Below, piece by piece: positions 51,826-63,110 of a stretch of 64,000 bases of DNA. Origin of the DNA: Gordionus sp. m RMFG-2023 (Eukaryota; Nematomorpha; Gordioida; Chordodea; Parachordodidae). The translations under genes were made by a program, and so were the position numbers. The DNA lies in contig NC_088777.1 of assembly GCF_954871325.1 (NCBI RefSeq), forward strand, positions 12,625,366-12,689,365, read 5' to 3'. A model generated the notes under the pieces. It saw only the letters and a program-made list of their open reading frames with translations, was not told the origin of the DNA and searched no databases. The number at the start of each line of letters is the position of its first letter. The stretch's first letter is position 1.

Positions 51826-52227
51826 CAGAAACCTTCATGGGCCTGGGCGGCTCGTGGCTTATATTTTATTTTAATGGGATTGAGCCGGGCTTGTGTCTAA
51901 ATATTTTAAATTTAAATTTAGCTTATTTAAAACAGCTGCTAACTTAAAAAAATATCAATTTTCCTTTTCTAATAACTATTAATTTCAGTTTTGTAATGAT
52001 TGCTTACTTTAATATTATTTATTTTCATTAAATACAATAAATAAAGTTTTTGAATATGGGCTTGGGAAAATTTTTTGAAACTTATTATGAGCATGGCCCG
52101 GGCTTGGATTGGGTCTGGAAATTTTTTCTAATAAATATAGATCGAGTCGGGCTTGGGTCTAAAATTTTTTTTACTGTAGGCCCTGGGCCGGACCGGATCA
52201 AAAATTTATAGCCCATGAAGGTCTATG
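51826..52227. mobile_element. GC-rich hAT-like MITE (copy B, inverted)
   Basis: CAGAAACCTTCATGGGC at the left and GCCCATGAAGGTCTATG at the right form clear terminal inverted repeats. The interior, read on the minus strand, follows copy A (GGCCTACAGTAAAAAAAATT and later AAATTTAGCTTATTT in the plus sense). About 400 bp, non-coding; target duplication not convincing. Confidence 0.75.
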
Positions 52228-53699
52228 TCTTCTATTCTTATGACTCAAATGAATGAAAGATTTTTGATTCAGTAGCACTTACAAATCTGTAAATTTTATT
52301 ACAACAGGATCCTTCCAAATCTTTTCAAATCTTTTCAAATCTTTATAGAAAAAAGATTAAATATTTGACAAATTTTGAAGTATTTTGTAATGCAGCACAT
52401 ACCATATTATTTTCATTAGTTTATTTTACGCCGGGTATGTATTTAATATTTTATTAACTTAAATTTTATATTAGAAATTGCCTATTTTATAATTCCTAAT
52501 CAATTTCTGAAACTTAAGATATTCTGTAGCCTAAGGAAGAGTGGAAAACTGAATCAATTATCAATGAAATGAATGGAAAAGATAGTTTACATTATCTGCA
52601 TTCAAGAACACAAATGAGCAATATCTCCTATTGAAATGGAGACTCACTTTTTTTTACTAAACATTCAACTTTAATTCTCATGAATATTTATTCCCTAACA
52701 AATGAAAGTCAATTCTATGAAGACCTACTCTCTGCTATCTTTGGAGTTCTAAATTATTAAATACTCCTAGTGTTGTCAAAAACCTCAATTTAGCCACTTT
52801 AAAAAAACGGTTAAATCAAAATTTTTGCCCTATTTTTTTTTATTTGAACTTTAAGATTAGTTTAGCCCTTTTTTGACTAAATCTATCTCGAGGCTTAGGT
52901 AGTATTTTTTGAATAAAGCATCTAAATTGAGTTTGACAACATTACTTATTCCTGATATGTGGTGACTTCATTGGGAAAGGCAAAGGACAGTTATTTAAAG
53001 AATAAAATTACAGTTATCTTATCTTACCAAGCAGGTTAGTCTAGGACCTGCCCAAATTGAGGACACGTGAATTATACATAGGTCCATTTTCTGGATAATT
53101 ATGCCGGTTTTTCTCTAAGGGTGCCAACAAACTTTGTTAAAGAGGTATATTAAATAAGGGTGGAAATTGAGCTTGCCCATTTTATTTTAATATTAAGCGA
53201 GGGAAATGCAACTAAAAGAAGAAAGAAGGGGGAAAAGTCCTATCAATTACCTCCTATTACATATGATGTTATGCTTGATTAATATTTATTATAATTTATT
53301 ATATCAAAATAATCACTAAATTATTCTAAATATCAGTTAATCAAAATTAAAGTGTCATACAAGAGCTAAATTATCCCTCCAAAATATATATCTTTAAAAA
53401 AAATTAAAATAGTAATCAAGGGGAAATTTTAAAATGAACTATTTGGTTTTAAATTATCAAAATTTATATAGTTATCGTTCTTTTTTAGTTATAATAAGTG
53501 TCCTGGTTATAAGAAATCATGATAAACAATTAGTAATAAAAGTCAAATTTACCAATTTACAATCCAATTTTGATGCACCCTACCTAAGTTAGTTTTCTGT
53601 CAATAATTGTTGGTAAAATGATCATAGACTACAGCTAGAATCTTTTTAAATTTCCGTTTGTTTTACAGTGATGTAAGTGGATTGTAGTCCCACGTGTAT
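52228..53699. other. intergenic interval
   Basis: Contains three copies of a 10-bp TCTTTTCAAA unit near 52,315-52,345 and the MITE at 52,770. Otherwise nothing I can support. Confidence 0.4.
52770..52946. mobile_element. MITE, AGTGTTGT family, TA-flanked
   Basis: AGTGTTGTCAAAAACCTCAA at the left and ATTGAGTTTGACAACATTAC at the right are near-perfect inverted repeats. TA lies at each outer edge, as in Tc1/mariner insertions. 177 bp, non-coding; the shortest and clearest of the five copies. Confidence 0.75.
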
Positions 53700-54070
53700 T
53701 ATTTGGATTGAGTAATTATGGTAAATATCTATAAGGATGTACAGCAATTTCTCATGGACCCCTGACTTTTTTAAAGCTTGCCATAAGGTGATTTGTACCC
53801 TTTTGAAGTCTAAAACTGCAATAAGAAGTTGACTCTTCCGTTCTTTGGACCGTTCTTATAATATTTTTGTGTTGGAGTGCCTCCAAGGCATTATTTAGTT
53901 TCCTAAAGGAGACAATAGAGTTCTCAAAAAAAAGATTCAATAAAGGATTGTTAAATATCATGTACGTAAACATTTTATAGATTGGTGAATTTAGCAAGAT
54001 TCCCCTCCAATTAGGGTTTTTGATTTTTGGGAAATTTACCAGGAAGTAAGCCATTCACCCGGGAAAGTTC
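53700..54070 (-). mobile_element. LINE reverse-transcriptase relic
   Basis: The minus strand reads IKNPNWRGILLNSPIYK,the NWRGISLL...K+Y block of LINE RT, and further on a worn CSFRLQKGTNHL, corresponding to the FVDFKKAFD block. The reading is disrupted after that. It lies next to, and opposite in strand to, the endonuclease relic at 54,172. Confidence 0.6.
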
Positions 54071-54171
54071 CTACATTCCATACTTTGGTTATAATAAGAA
54101 GGAGGATGTTCGCACTTAAAGAGGAATCCGTCTTCAGAAATTCATAAATTTATCATGATTTACCAGATGAT

Positions 54172-54405
54172 ATGAGATTTAGAATATGCAATTATAATAG
54201 AGACAAGACAAAACACAAAATTGAACACAAATGGACTTGGGCATATCCAAGGGGTAATTCTGTAGAAATCAGCATTCTCATAAATAAAAGAAGATGGCCT
54301 AGTTGCATTTCAGAATCGTCAGCTTATAACTCAGTTGAAATTTGTTCCGATCATTCAATTTTGCTTCAGATAAAACCTAAAGACATTAGAAAAAATATTA
54401 TGTGA
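54172..54405 (+). mobile_element. LINE APE-type endonuclease C-terminal relic
   Basis: A 77-codon open stretch reads KHKIEHKWTWAYPRGNSVEI, then ILINKRRW, AYNSVE and SDHSILLQIK, matching the WTWxSPNGxxxxxIDYILI...SDHRxV end of LINE apurinic-like endonucleases. The catalytic SDH triplet is present. Only this piece survives. Confidence 0.75.
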
Positions 54406-57139
54406 TTGAACACGAAGGCCAGGTTTATCAAAAAGCATATAATACTCTTCTTTTCTTTCTGTATATTTCAAATCTTTACACAACATTTATTGAGGATAAC
54501 AGTAGCTTCTAACACCGAGAACTGGAAGGTGACCCAATATCATCATTAGAGTATCGTAAAGGAGTAGGGTTTTACTCACACTTTTTTTAAAATTTTCTTC
54601 GATAATATATATCCGAAATAAACCTGGATACGCCTCGTGTGCCACAAGATAACGTAAATTCTAGAGAATGCCATAAAAGATAATAATCCTAATTACTAAT
54701 GTTCTGATAATTTAAATTGATTAAGTGGTTGCTTCTAAACCTAGGGACTTATAAACCTCCTTACATCTCTCTTACCCCCATTCTACCCCCACCCCTCCTT
54801 TAACAATCTACTTAATACCCTTCTACCTCTCTATGAAGTCATAATGAACAAAAAAGGAAGTTCAAATCACAGCAACAAGAATAAAACATAAAAAGTTTAT
54901 CTTAATCCCAATTAAAAATATTATGGTAACGATACTCAATTCAACAGAACGCTGAACAATACCAGCTAATGCATCTCTGCCAGCCAGATTCGTCGAATAT
55001 GAGTCCAGAATTATAGGAAAAATGTATGATATTATGGAATATTTTTTTTTCAAGATCTCATTAAAATTCTTATTTTTATGCTTGTAAGTAAATCCAGGAT
55101 TCCATTGTTTCAATCCCATTCACCTCAAGCTTCGTCGATTGATTATAAATTCTAGCTACCTGTAACCATGGCCTGATCACTTACCTTATCATTGAGGATT
55201 ATGAGACTTAAATCTTTAATTAACAGGACGTGTCATAACATTAGGAACTAACTAAACCTCCGGAAGAGAAGGATTCTAAATCTCAAATTGTTATAATTTA
55301 TAACTTAATTGATAAATAAAATTTTGTTTTATTTGCTTTATATGCAATTTCAAATTAAATATTTAAAAAAAAGAATTTCTAATATTCCCCCCAAAACTTA
55401 TTTTTAATTGTTCCGCGCTTATTTTTTTGGTATGAGATTGCAATTTAGAAAAATATTGAGGAAGACTTAAGCTTTATGTTTTTGTAGGGATCGTTGAAAT
55501 TAAACCCGGTGGATGCTAATTAACAGGAAAATATAGAGTTTATCCACTAACTTGAATGAAAAACTGAAAGAAATTTTGGGTTTTATTTTGTTTTTTATTA
55601 GTGTGAGTATGGTCACCAGAATTTGTTTGAAAAAAAACAGGCTTCTTCATTTCTCATGAAATACCATTTTTGAATGGAGTTGAAGAACTTATGAAGCTAT
55701 TAGAAGAATTCAAAGGTCTATGCTAAAAACAAGTGAGATTTAGTTGCCTTTTGTAAAAAAATGTTATTCATAACTTGATAATATATGAGAAGCTAGACCA
55801 TCCAGGGTAATACATAAATTCTTGAAGAATTAGGAATTGAAACATATGTGTATATGCCTAAAAGATACTTATAAGAGTTTGATTCAACGCGAATAGAAAT
55901 CCTTTTGTTAGTTGGATCAATGATAGAATATTATATAATCGAGAGTGAAATTGTCGTTTAAATACTTTGTAAAGGCGTGCCAAGAGAAATTATTACCTTG
56001 AATATATAATAATTTTATTTTGGATGAAATAAGATCTTAGCTACTATTATATGGCAAGAGTAAAATAATACTCCGACTTTTTTGGAATAGGATTTGAGAA
56101 AGTTTATCTTGTGGATACCATGAAGTCACCCCCTCTATTTGAATAAGAAATTGTAGTAATTTTTTTGGTGCTTCAGCCATTTGAGGGGTGTATGGCACAT
56201 TAATGTGCTCCAAATTAAGAAAATGAACTTGATAACGGATGAGCTTCTTAGTTAGACCATTGATAGATGACCTTCCTGGTTAAAGTATATTTGAGGCATA
56301 GCGTCATTTAGAAGATTCAGTATATTAAAACTTTCCTATTTTTGATGACATTTCTAAAATAGGCGTCATCAAGTGAGCGAAAAGAATGTACTTCAAATTA
56401 AGCCCTTAATTAAAAGCTCAATCGATGTATGCAAGCCTTATAGTCCAGTTATTAGTTGTAGCAAAATTTTCTCTTGGTAGAATAAAGTGTTCACCGATGG
56501 CAGTGTGACATATCGGCATTATAAGATTATCCAAGTCACTCGAATTACATTCAAATGGATAAGATAGCTCCAACTCCTATTCCAAAAAAAACATATTTGA
56601 TCAATCCCTCCTAGTCGATAACTCGATATTTAAAACTGTGGGATAGATAGAGAGGAAGATTGAGGATATGTAAGGTAAGAAAGAAATATCTGAGAAATTA
56701 TTTACTTGAAAGTATAATTAGTTGATTATGTTTTCATTGTGTTTATTTTCTCATTTAAATTGTAAATATTTATGATAAAATATTGTGATTTACTTGCATA
56801 AAGTTTTTATTGATTTAGTAGTTGGATATAGGTAATCATGGATGGTATAATTGATGAGGATCTTATTTTCAAATCCATATTTTTATCCATAGAAAACTCT
56901 CTGAACCTAGATTTGCTAAAGTCGTAGCCACGATTCCCTTAATATTGCCTTGAATTATAAATTCTCTCAATGTATAGAGTACTTGGAAACCATTTTTGCC
57001 TTTACAATTAAAAAGTATGGCCAACAAAAATTGCAGTCTCTGCTTCCTATTTGTACACAAGACCCATAATCTTTGATTGGTTATTAGTAAATCCGCTATG
57101 GTCAAATTATAAGAGAATTTTATAGATTTCTTAATTCCT
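54406..57139. other. transposon debris, unresolved
   Basis: Scattered short open stretches, none long enough to call. The minus strand near 56,150-56,240 has NVPYTPQMAEAPKK, resembling the PYTPQxNG block of retroelement integrases, and 54,862-55,119 (-) has an unrecognised 85-codon frame. A pyrimidine-rich stretch is at 54,760-54,835. Probably broken retroelement remains, family uncertain. Confidence 0.3.
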
Positions 57140-57560
57140 GTCTTTCAATCTGTCAGAATTTTGTGAGAATATTTGTCGGGCTCCCCTTATGACCGATAAG
57201 GTAATACTAATGGAAAGGTTTCCTTAGGGCAAAAGATATAGCCATTTTCTAACACTTTATATTTTCGTTTATAGATTACTACTTTGAGATATACCAACCA
57301 CATTCGGCAATATTTATGACTTTGTTTTCATTACTATTTCTCCTCACTTCAGTGATTTAACTCGTATTTTAACATGCTGTTCATCAATGAAATTCATCTG
57401 GCAAGTACCTAGGCAAGAGAGATTCAATGAAATGCAATATTACAAATAAATCTGTCCCTTATCGATATTTTTTGTACTTGATTGGCCAATTAAATTTTTA
57501 CAAAATGACAACAATAACTCATCTAACTCTGAGTAAGGTTTAGAGTGATTTGAAGTATAT
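57140..57560 (+). mobile_element. LTR retrotransposon fossil (Ty3/gypsy-like pol)
   Basis: A broken pol fragment on the + strand. Around 57,290-57,500 it resembles the stretch between reverse transcriptase and RNase H of gypsy elements (a SDLTRIL...FIW...F block). No LTRs recognised. Heavily decayed, so probably old. Confidence 0.45.
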
Positions 57561-57970
57561 TTTTAATTTTTAAGCAGCAAATAACTTGATTTATCTTTAA
57601 AATTAAGATTAATATATTTTCAAATTTAAACATATTTCATGTGGTCTCTGGAACCACTAAGATATTTTGAGAAATAAAACATATGGGGAAATGGCTGTTG
57701 TTGAGTTTTAAAAAAAATGATCTAAGATAAGGTTGACATTAGATTTTTTCTTTTAAAAACTTTTCTTCCATCTAAAAGTCATCTAAATTTAGTAGTGGGA
57801 TGTTGTAATTGATTTTTAACAAATTTTTATATTCAATTGCTTGTGAGTTAAATTATAAGAAATCTCATTTAAAAGTGAATGTTTCATATATACAAATCTC
57901 TAAGAATTCCTCCTTGATAGAGGATAGAAAATAGGTCCTTATTCTAACACATTATTTTTCTTGTATCAAG

Positions 57971-58320
57971 TATAATATCCAAAAATCTTTTTGATTGTTT
58001 GAGAGTCGAGAGGTGAGAAAAGAAAAAATTATTTCCATGTTTCTTGTCTTGGTTATTATTTTTTTTCTAAATCTATTTCCAGTGGTTTGCTCCGTTTTAA
58101 AAACATTTATCCATCAGTCAAATCTTCAAGTAAGAAATATTCTTCAGTTAATCTTATCGGAGACCATCGTCGTAAATCTGCCGATAGTCTCAGAGTCGGT
58201 AGATTGAGACAGACTTATAATAAGAATGGAAAGGAGGGTTTCATCTTTTTTAGTTTAAAAATTTATCAAAAAAAATTCCCAAAACATAGTTACCGGTGTC
58301 GTTATTTAATATTAAGATAA
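57971..58320 (+). CDS. unrecognised spliced coding fragment
   Basis: Two candidate exons, 57971-58012 and 58083-58320, are joined by a 70-nt intron with a good donor (GAG|GTGAGA) and a pyrimidine-rich acceptor ending TTTCCAG. The frame is continuous across the join: NLFDCLRVES, then GLLRFKNIYPSVKSSSKKYS, GDHRRKSADSLRVGRLRQTY and a stop at 58320. The product is basic and Ser-rich, like a cytoplasmic tail. There is no start codon, so upstream exons would be needed. I do not recognise it. The surroundings are transposon debris, so it may be a relic or chance. Confidence 0.3.
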
Positions 58321-58403
58321 ATTAAGAATTATTGAGTTATTTTTTTTAACTTTATTTTCCCAATTAAAATGATTAATTACATTATATCGTTATAAGATAA
58401 AAC

Positions 58404-58618
58404 CAGGGTTGTGAACCCGAATTAGGATTCAGTATAAACTCTATAAATTTTGAACTTAATCGAAACCTTGTGAAAGAGGCCTGGACCTTCTCCCCTCCGG
58501 ATTCATATTGCCCCAGGTTTGATGGGTTGCCCATAAAATTGTCACTGTTTGGTCTGTGGTCTCAAAATGTCCAACCAAATAATTTTAAATTTCTGAATAA
58601 TTTGAGTTCACAACCTTG
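58404..58618. mobile_element. hAT-like MITE, 215 bp
   Basis: CAGGGTTGTGAACCCGAATT at the left and AATTTGAGTTCACAACCTTG at the right are inverted repeats. The interior is non-coding and GC-richer than its flanks. The flanking 8-mers do not match. Confidence 0.65.
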
Positions 58619-58884
58619 GTATAACATTAAATAAAGAATAATAACTAAATTGATTTTAACGAAAATTAAAAAATATTATTTAAATTTGTTAAATCGGAAC
58701 TAACACCTTTAGGTGATATATAATTTTTCTATAAAAATAAATCGAGTTTAGTTTCTGGTACATTTTCCTAAAAAATTTCGAATGGGGGTTCGGTTCCTAG
58801 ATCTGATGAAGTTCGAAGGTCCGGTTCTGATTCCGAATTCTACTAATAAGCAATAAAAATAAGCTCTCCAAAATAAATCGCATA

Positions 58885-58970
58885 CAGGGTTACCAGGTCA
58901 AATTTTTAAATTGCGGGAGAAATTTGGTAAAAATAATTATTTTATGGTATAAATATGAAAATTGCTGGAG
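58885..58970. mobile_element. solitary hAT end, same family as 26448
   Basis: CAGGGTTACCAGGTCAAATT followed by TTGCGGGAGAAATT repeats the left end of the element at 26448 almost exactly for about 45 bp, then decays. No partner end was found. GATTCCG-rich repeats flank it on both sides (58,790-58,850 and 59,020-59,090), as if it had landed inside another repeat. Confidence 0.65.
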
Positions 58971-59604
58971 TAAAGGTGACATTTTTGTCTTTTAACCTGT
59001 TCTCGTTTCTGGAAATTTGATTCTGATTTTGCTTCCAAGATTCTTCTTGATTCCGAGTCTGCCATATTCTGATTCCTTACAATGGCTAAAATATGGTAAT
59101 TTAAAAATATCCAAATCGGCCGGATAATTTAGAGTTTTTTTTTAAAAAAAAGAAATATATTTTTGTCGAGATCGTAATATAATCAATGACATTTTAATAT
59201 ATAAGACCCGAAAATTTAAATAATACTATCAAATTAATCTTGATACTTAAGGGCATATTTTTCGGCATCTAAAAAACGTTTATTCTCACCAAAGATCCTA
59301 CAAATAAATTAAAATTAAAATGTTAACATATTTATAAGAAAAAAAATATGATAAAAAACTTACATAAAGCAATTCAACTTTTGAGTAAAAGATGTACTTT
59401 GGAAAGTTATTATAAATACAATCCATTAGCAATATGACACTATTGACCTAGGATGAGCTAAAATAATTTATTTTAATAATCAAAAAATGTTTTTTATAAG
59501 GTGCATTTTCGTTGCATGATCATAAAATATTATAATTGTTTTTAATTTCTATACATTTTCCATTTTTTCATTTATTTGCAGAATTTTTTTTAAAACAAGA
59601 TCCC

Positions 59605-59680
59605 CTCTTCTCTTCTCTTCTTCTTCTCTTCTCTTCTCTTCTCTTCTCTTCTCTTCTCTTCTCTTCTCTTCTCTTCTCTT
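59605..59680. repeat. (CTCTT)n microsatellite
   Basis: About 15 pentamer units, with a small interruption at the left. Read on the minus strand it produces a spurious Glu/Arg/Lys-rich open frame. Confidence 0.9.
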
Positions 59681-62049
59681 GCTCCTCTCTGTAGTTAGAA
59701 TCCTTCATATGTTTAATCCTTATCACGGATAATAATACACCATTATTTTTTTTTAACAATTAATTACTTGGTTACTGTTTTGTCCTTTTAATAAAAATAA
59801 GTAATTAAATCGGTTTGAAAAAGAAATATTTCTGGGAATTATTATTTTCTTTTTGGTATGATTTTTTATACTTCTACTTTTGGTACGTAATAAAGCTATA
59901 TAAGACGCAAGATAGCCTGAGCTGCCTGTTGGACTGTTTATTTTAATACTTGTTATTTATGAAAATAAAGTTTAAAATAAATTTTAGCATTGGATTTAGT
60001 TAAATATATTTTTTAATAATGATTTTTTTTTAAAATTAGACCTCGAGGGTGAAGTCTAATTGAACCTCATGGTTCATATTACAAAAAAAACCAGTAAATA
60101 TTCTGGTACGATCAAACATTATGAAAAGATAGAACATCATGTTTATCTCAGTCGGTGTTGGTTTCTAAAATTATTTTTTTAAATTTATTTTGATAATTAT
60201 ATTTTAATAAAGTATTATTTTGCTAAGTCATCAAATTTTTTGATATTTTATCGTTCCAATTAATAATTGAACGCTGTATGAACCAGAATCGCCTACAAAA
60301 TTTTTATTACCCTACCATGGCTCATTGAAATTAGCTCTTAATTTATTTCGCCAACTTTGTGAATTGATGTATTTAACCTAATTGGTTAAAAATTTTAGTT
60401 TAATGCATCTTGGACAACAATTTTGATAACATAAATTCATAAATTCGGCGGAAAGATTTGTAGCAAATTTCATTGAGCTAGGATTGGATAATATTACTTC
60501 AAATATTTAGATTAAAGATATGCACATATATCTTCCCTCTTGAGATTTGGCCGGTTCTTTTAGAATAACCGGATTATTTTCTGTGAGATCCGGTACGCGG
60601 TAGGGGTGAAAAAATTGGGTTCATACATCACTAGTTTAATAAGCAGAAAATATTTTTTTGATTATTGAATAATATTTAGACCATTTTTTCCTTATATTAC
60701 TTGCCTTTATAAAATCTATTAATTTATTATTGAATATATATTCCCCCCTCAATATTCTGTCTGATTTTACAATTCTTAAAGTGTTCTACTCCCTGTATCA
60801 TACACTTCGAGAATCCCAGCCCTTATAAATACTCTATTTTGTGAATGTTGATTTATTGAAAAATAACGGCGGCCATTTGTTTGCACTGGTTCAGTCAAAG
60901 CAGGTCACGGATCTGGAGCTAAAAATGGGAACTAAGAAAATATCTTTGGTAAATCATTTGGTTACAAATTTTGGAAACCCTCATTATGTACCTAATCCGC
61001 TGCTTTTAAAAATGTTCAGTTTCGGTTCAGTATAAAAAGGATCTGATTTAGACTCTATAATATAAGTTTTATTATATTGCGCAAAAATTGAAAGTTTACG
61101 TTTTAATAAAAAAAATTGGTTTTTATAAATTATATTATCGTCTGCCTTATATTTTAGTAATTTTGAAATATTACATTTTAAACGACAAGTTCCTTTTTAT
61201 ATTTTATATAATATTTAATTTAATTTACATATAATTAAACAATTAGGAAGGGGTTTTTACCTCTTCTTATCTGGGTAGCAAGGTTTTGTCAGATTCTACC
61301 TACATGCAAAAATGCATATAAAAAGTATTAAAAACCCAGATGTTTTTTGGATTCTAACGCCAAGTGGTAATTTAAGCAATTTGCACGATACCATTTGAAA
61401 TGAATTATTTGCTCTTGCAACGCATCGTTTGAAACGCTCAATTTGCTCTTACTATTATTATGTCATAAAGCGTGCATTTTGACAATCGAAATTTTTAAAA
61501 AATAATTACTTACATTAGAAAAAATAAACAAATAATAAGAATTTTGTAAAAAAAAAGAAAAGAATAATAGTGTCAATAGAACGTTTGAGAAATTTTATTG
61601 TTCATCAATTTACTTATATATACCGTTTCATAAAATTTTAAAGGCATATTTACCTTTAAGGTGAAAATCGTGAAAAACGAATTAAATATTGATATATAGC
61701 TAAAATAATTACCAGATTTGGGGGAAAATATTTCCATATTTTTTAATTTATTTTTTACAAGTTAAATAATTTTATTTACAAACGAATTAGAAAATATGTG
61801 AATGTTTCGAATTAAATCTGCACAACACTGTAGAAGGGAAGTTACACTATTACATTCTTATATTCTTCTCTTTTTCTTTTTTTTTATAAAAATTTCTTCT
61901 ATTCTTTTTAAACAAAAAAGGTAAATATTGTAATTTTATTACGAAATTATAAGAAAGGAGTAAAGTATTTGTTATAAATTAAATGCATTTTGTTTATATT
62001 TTAAGAAATATAAATATTTCATTTAATAAAATTTTTATCCCAATACCAT
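59681..62049. other. intergenic interval
   Basis: AT-rich. One open stretch at 60,841-61,035 (+) has higher GC and encodes NGGHLFALVQSKQVTDLELK with a possible donor after KKISL; it has no acceptor or start and matches nothing I know. A GC-richer patch at 60,545-60,620 has GGCCGGTTCT...AACCGG repeats. Otherwise nothing. Confidence 0.35.
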
Positions 62050-62335
62050 TTACGTTTTTTTTAAATATGTTTTTTTCGCACCTTTTTGAATTAACATATT
62101 GAATTTTTTTTTTAAATATATTTTTAAAAAATCATTTAATTCATTTTTGATTTTCTTATCTTGTGGATCATTCAGGAATTCCTTATTATTTGATGATGAA
62201 AGTAAATGTAATAAATAATTAAGAAAGTAAGATAAAAAAAGGAAGTAATAAATAAAGAAATTGAACACGTCCTTTCTCGGATCTTGTGTCTTTAACTTCC
62301 AGTTCATGGCATAAGGTCCTGGAAAGTGTATTACC
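62050..62335 (-). CDS. candidate 3' terminal exon, membrane-associated, unrecognised
   Basis: The minus strand is open from a good acceptor (CCTTCCATTTTTCAG| at 62336) to a stop at 62050. The frame reads VIHFPGPYAMNWKLKTQDPR, then a hydrophobic run (FFIYYFLFLSYFLNYLL) and a Lys/Asn-rich tail. The intron phase would be 2. An in-frame ATG at 62307 would also allow an 85-residue single-pass protein. The acceptor's pyrimidine tract is largely a 13-nt poly-C run. A possible AATAAA lies 110 nt downstream. I found no upstream exon and do not recognise the protein. Confidence 0.35.
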
Positions 62336-62589
62336 CTGAAAAATGGAAGGGGGGGGGGGGTTATACAAAATTTAAAAAAGCATCTTATCCGGATACAATT
62401 TTTTGAAAATTTGCCCTATCCTGGACGAAATTCAAAATTTTAATTAAAATCCCTGTGAATATTTAATTAATTCCTAATATTTGAAAATCTTTAGAGGAAA
62501 ATTCATTATTCATATAAAAGAAAATCATATCCATAAATCATAATTGAAGGCCATATCCTCAATAAATTTGAAATTGTCTAGCCAAACGA

Positions 62590-63110
62590 GATGAGGTGGG
62601 GCAGTCATTATGATAATGATATTATAAGGTGACTTTGCAAGAAATGGCTCAGAACTTTTTTTGAAAGAGAAAAACGCTTACAAATTCTTGATGAGGATCT
62701 CCGGTTAACTCTTGAAAATATTTGTAACATTATTTCCAATTTATGCCCAGATTTACATATTAGAAAGTGATAAATGAATATAACAATTACCGATCATTTT
62801 CTATTGTTCCAGCATCAATAAAAACAAGTATGAATTTTCATTTTCTTGGCGAAAGTGATCAGAAATTTATATTACAGCAAGTGAAAAAATGCAAAGAGTT
62901 TTGTTGTCAGGATATTCATTTCGTGGCAAACATATTATTCTCGTTTCAATAACTTTGAACTAATTAATGGTGAGCTATCATCTGGCATGACTGCAGTCAT
63001 TGCTCTAATCGCAGAATTCAATCCTGATATCGGAGTTGTTAGCCAATCGCATTATATCGATCAAAGAGAGATTTTTGAGAAAATTTAGAATATGCTAACT
63101 GCATAGATGT
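62590..63110 (+). pseudogene. decayed coding fragment, family unknown
   Basis: Several + strand stretches look coding but are in different frames: DEDLRLTLENICNIISNLCP, NFHFLGESDQKFILQQVKKC, and LINGELSSGMTAVIALIAEF with NPDIGVVSQSHYIDQ. Coherent amino-acid composition across frameshifts suggests a degenerate gene or transposon ORF. I do not recognise it. Confidence 0.35.

Noticed and set aside
54862-55119. 85-codon minus frame as a gene
   Set aside because: One phrase (AGRDALAGIVQRS) looks protein-like, but the rest is AT-biased, without splice sites or a known family, amid retroelement debris.
59568-59759. Glu/Arg/Lys-rich 63-codon minus frame
   Set aside because: Translation of the (CTCTT)n microsatellite.
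60841-61035. 64-codon frame as a gene
   Set aside because: No start, acceptor or recognisable domain; kept only as a remark in the interval entry.
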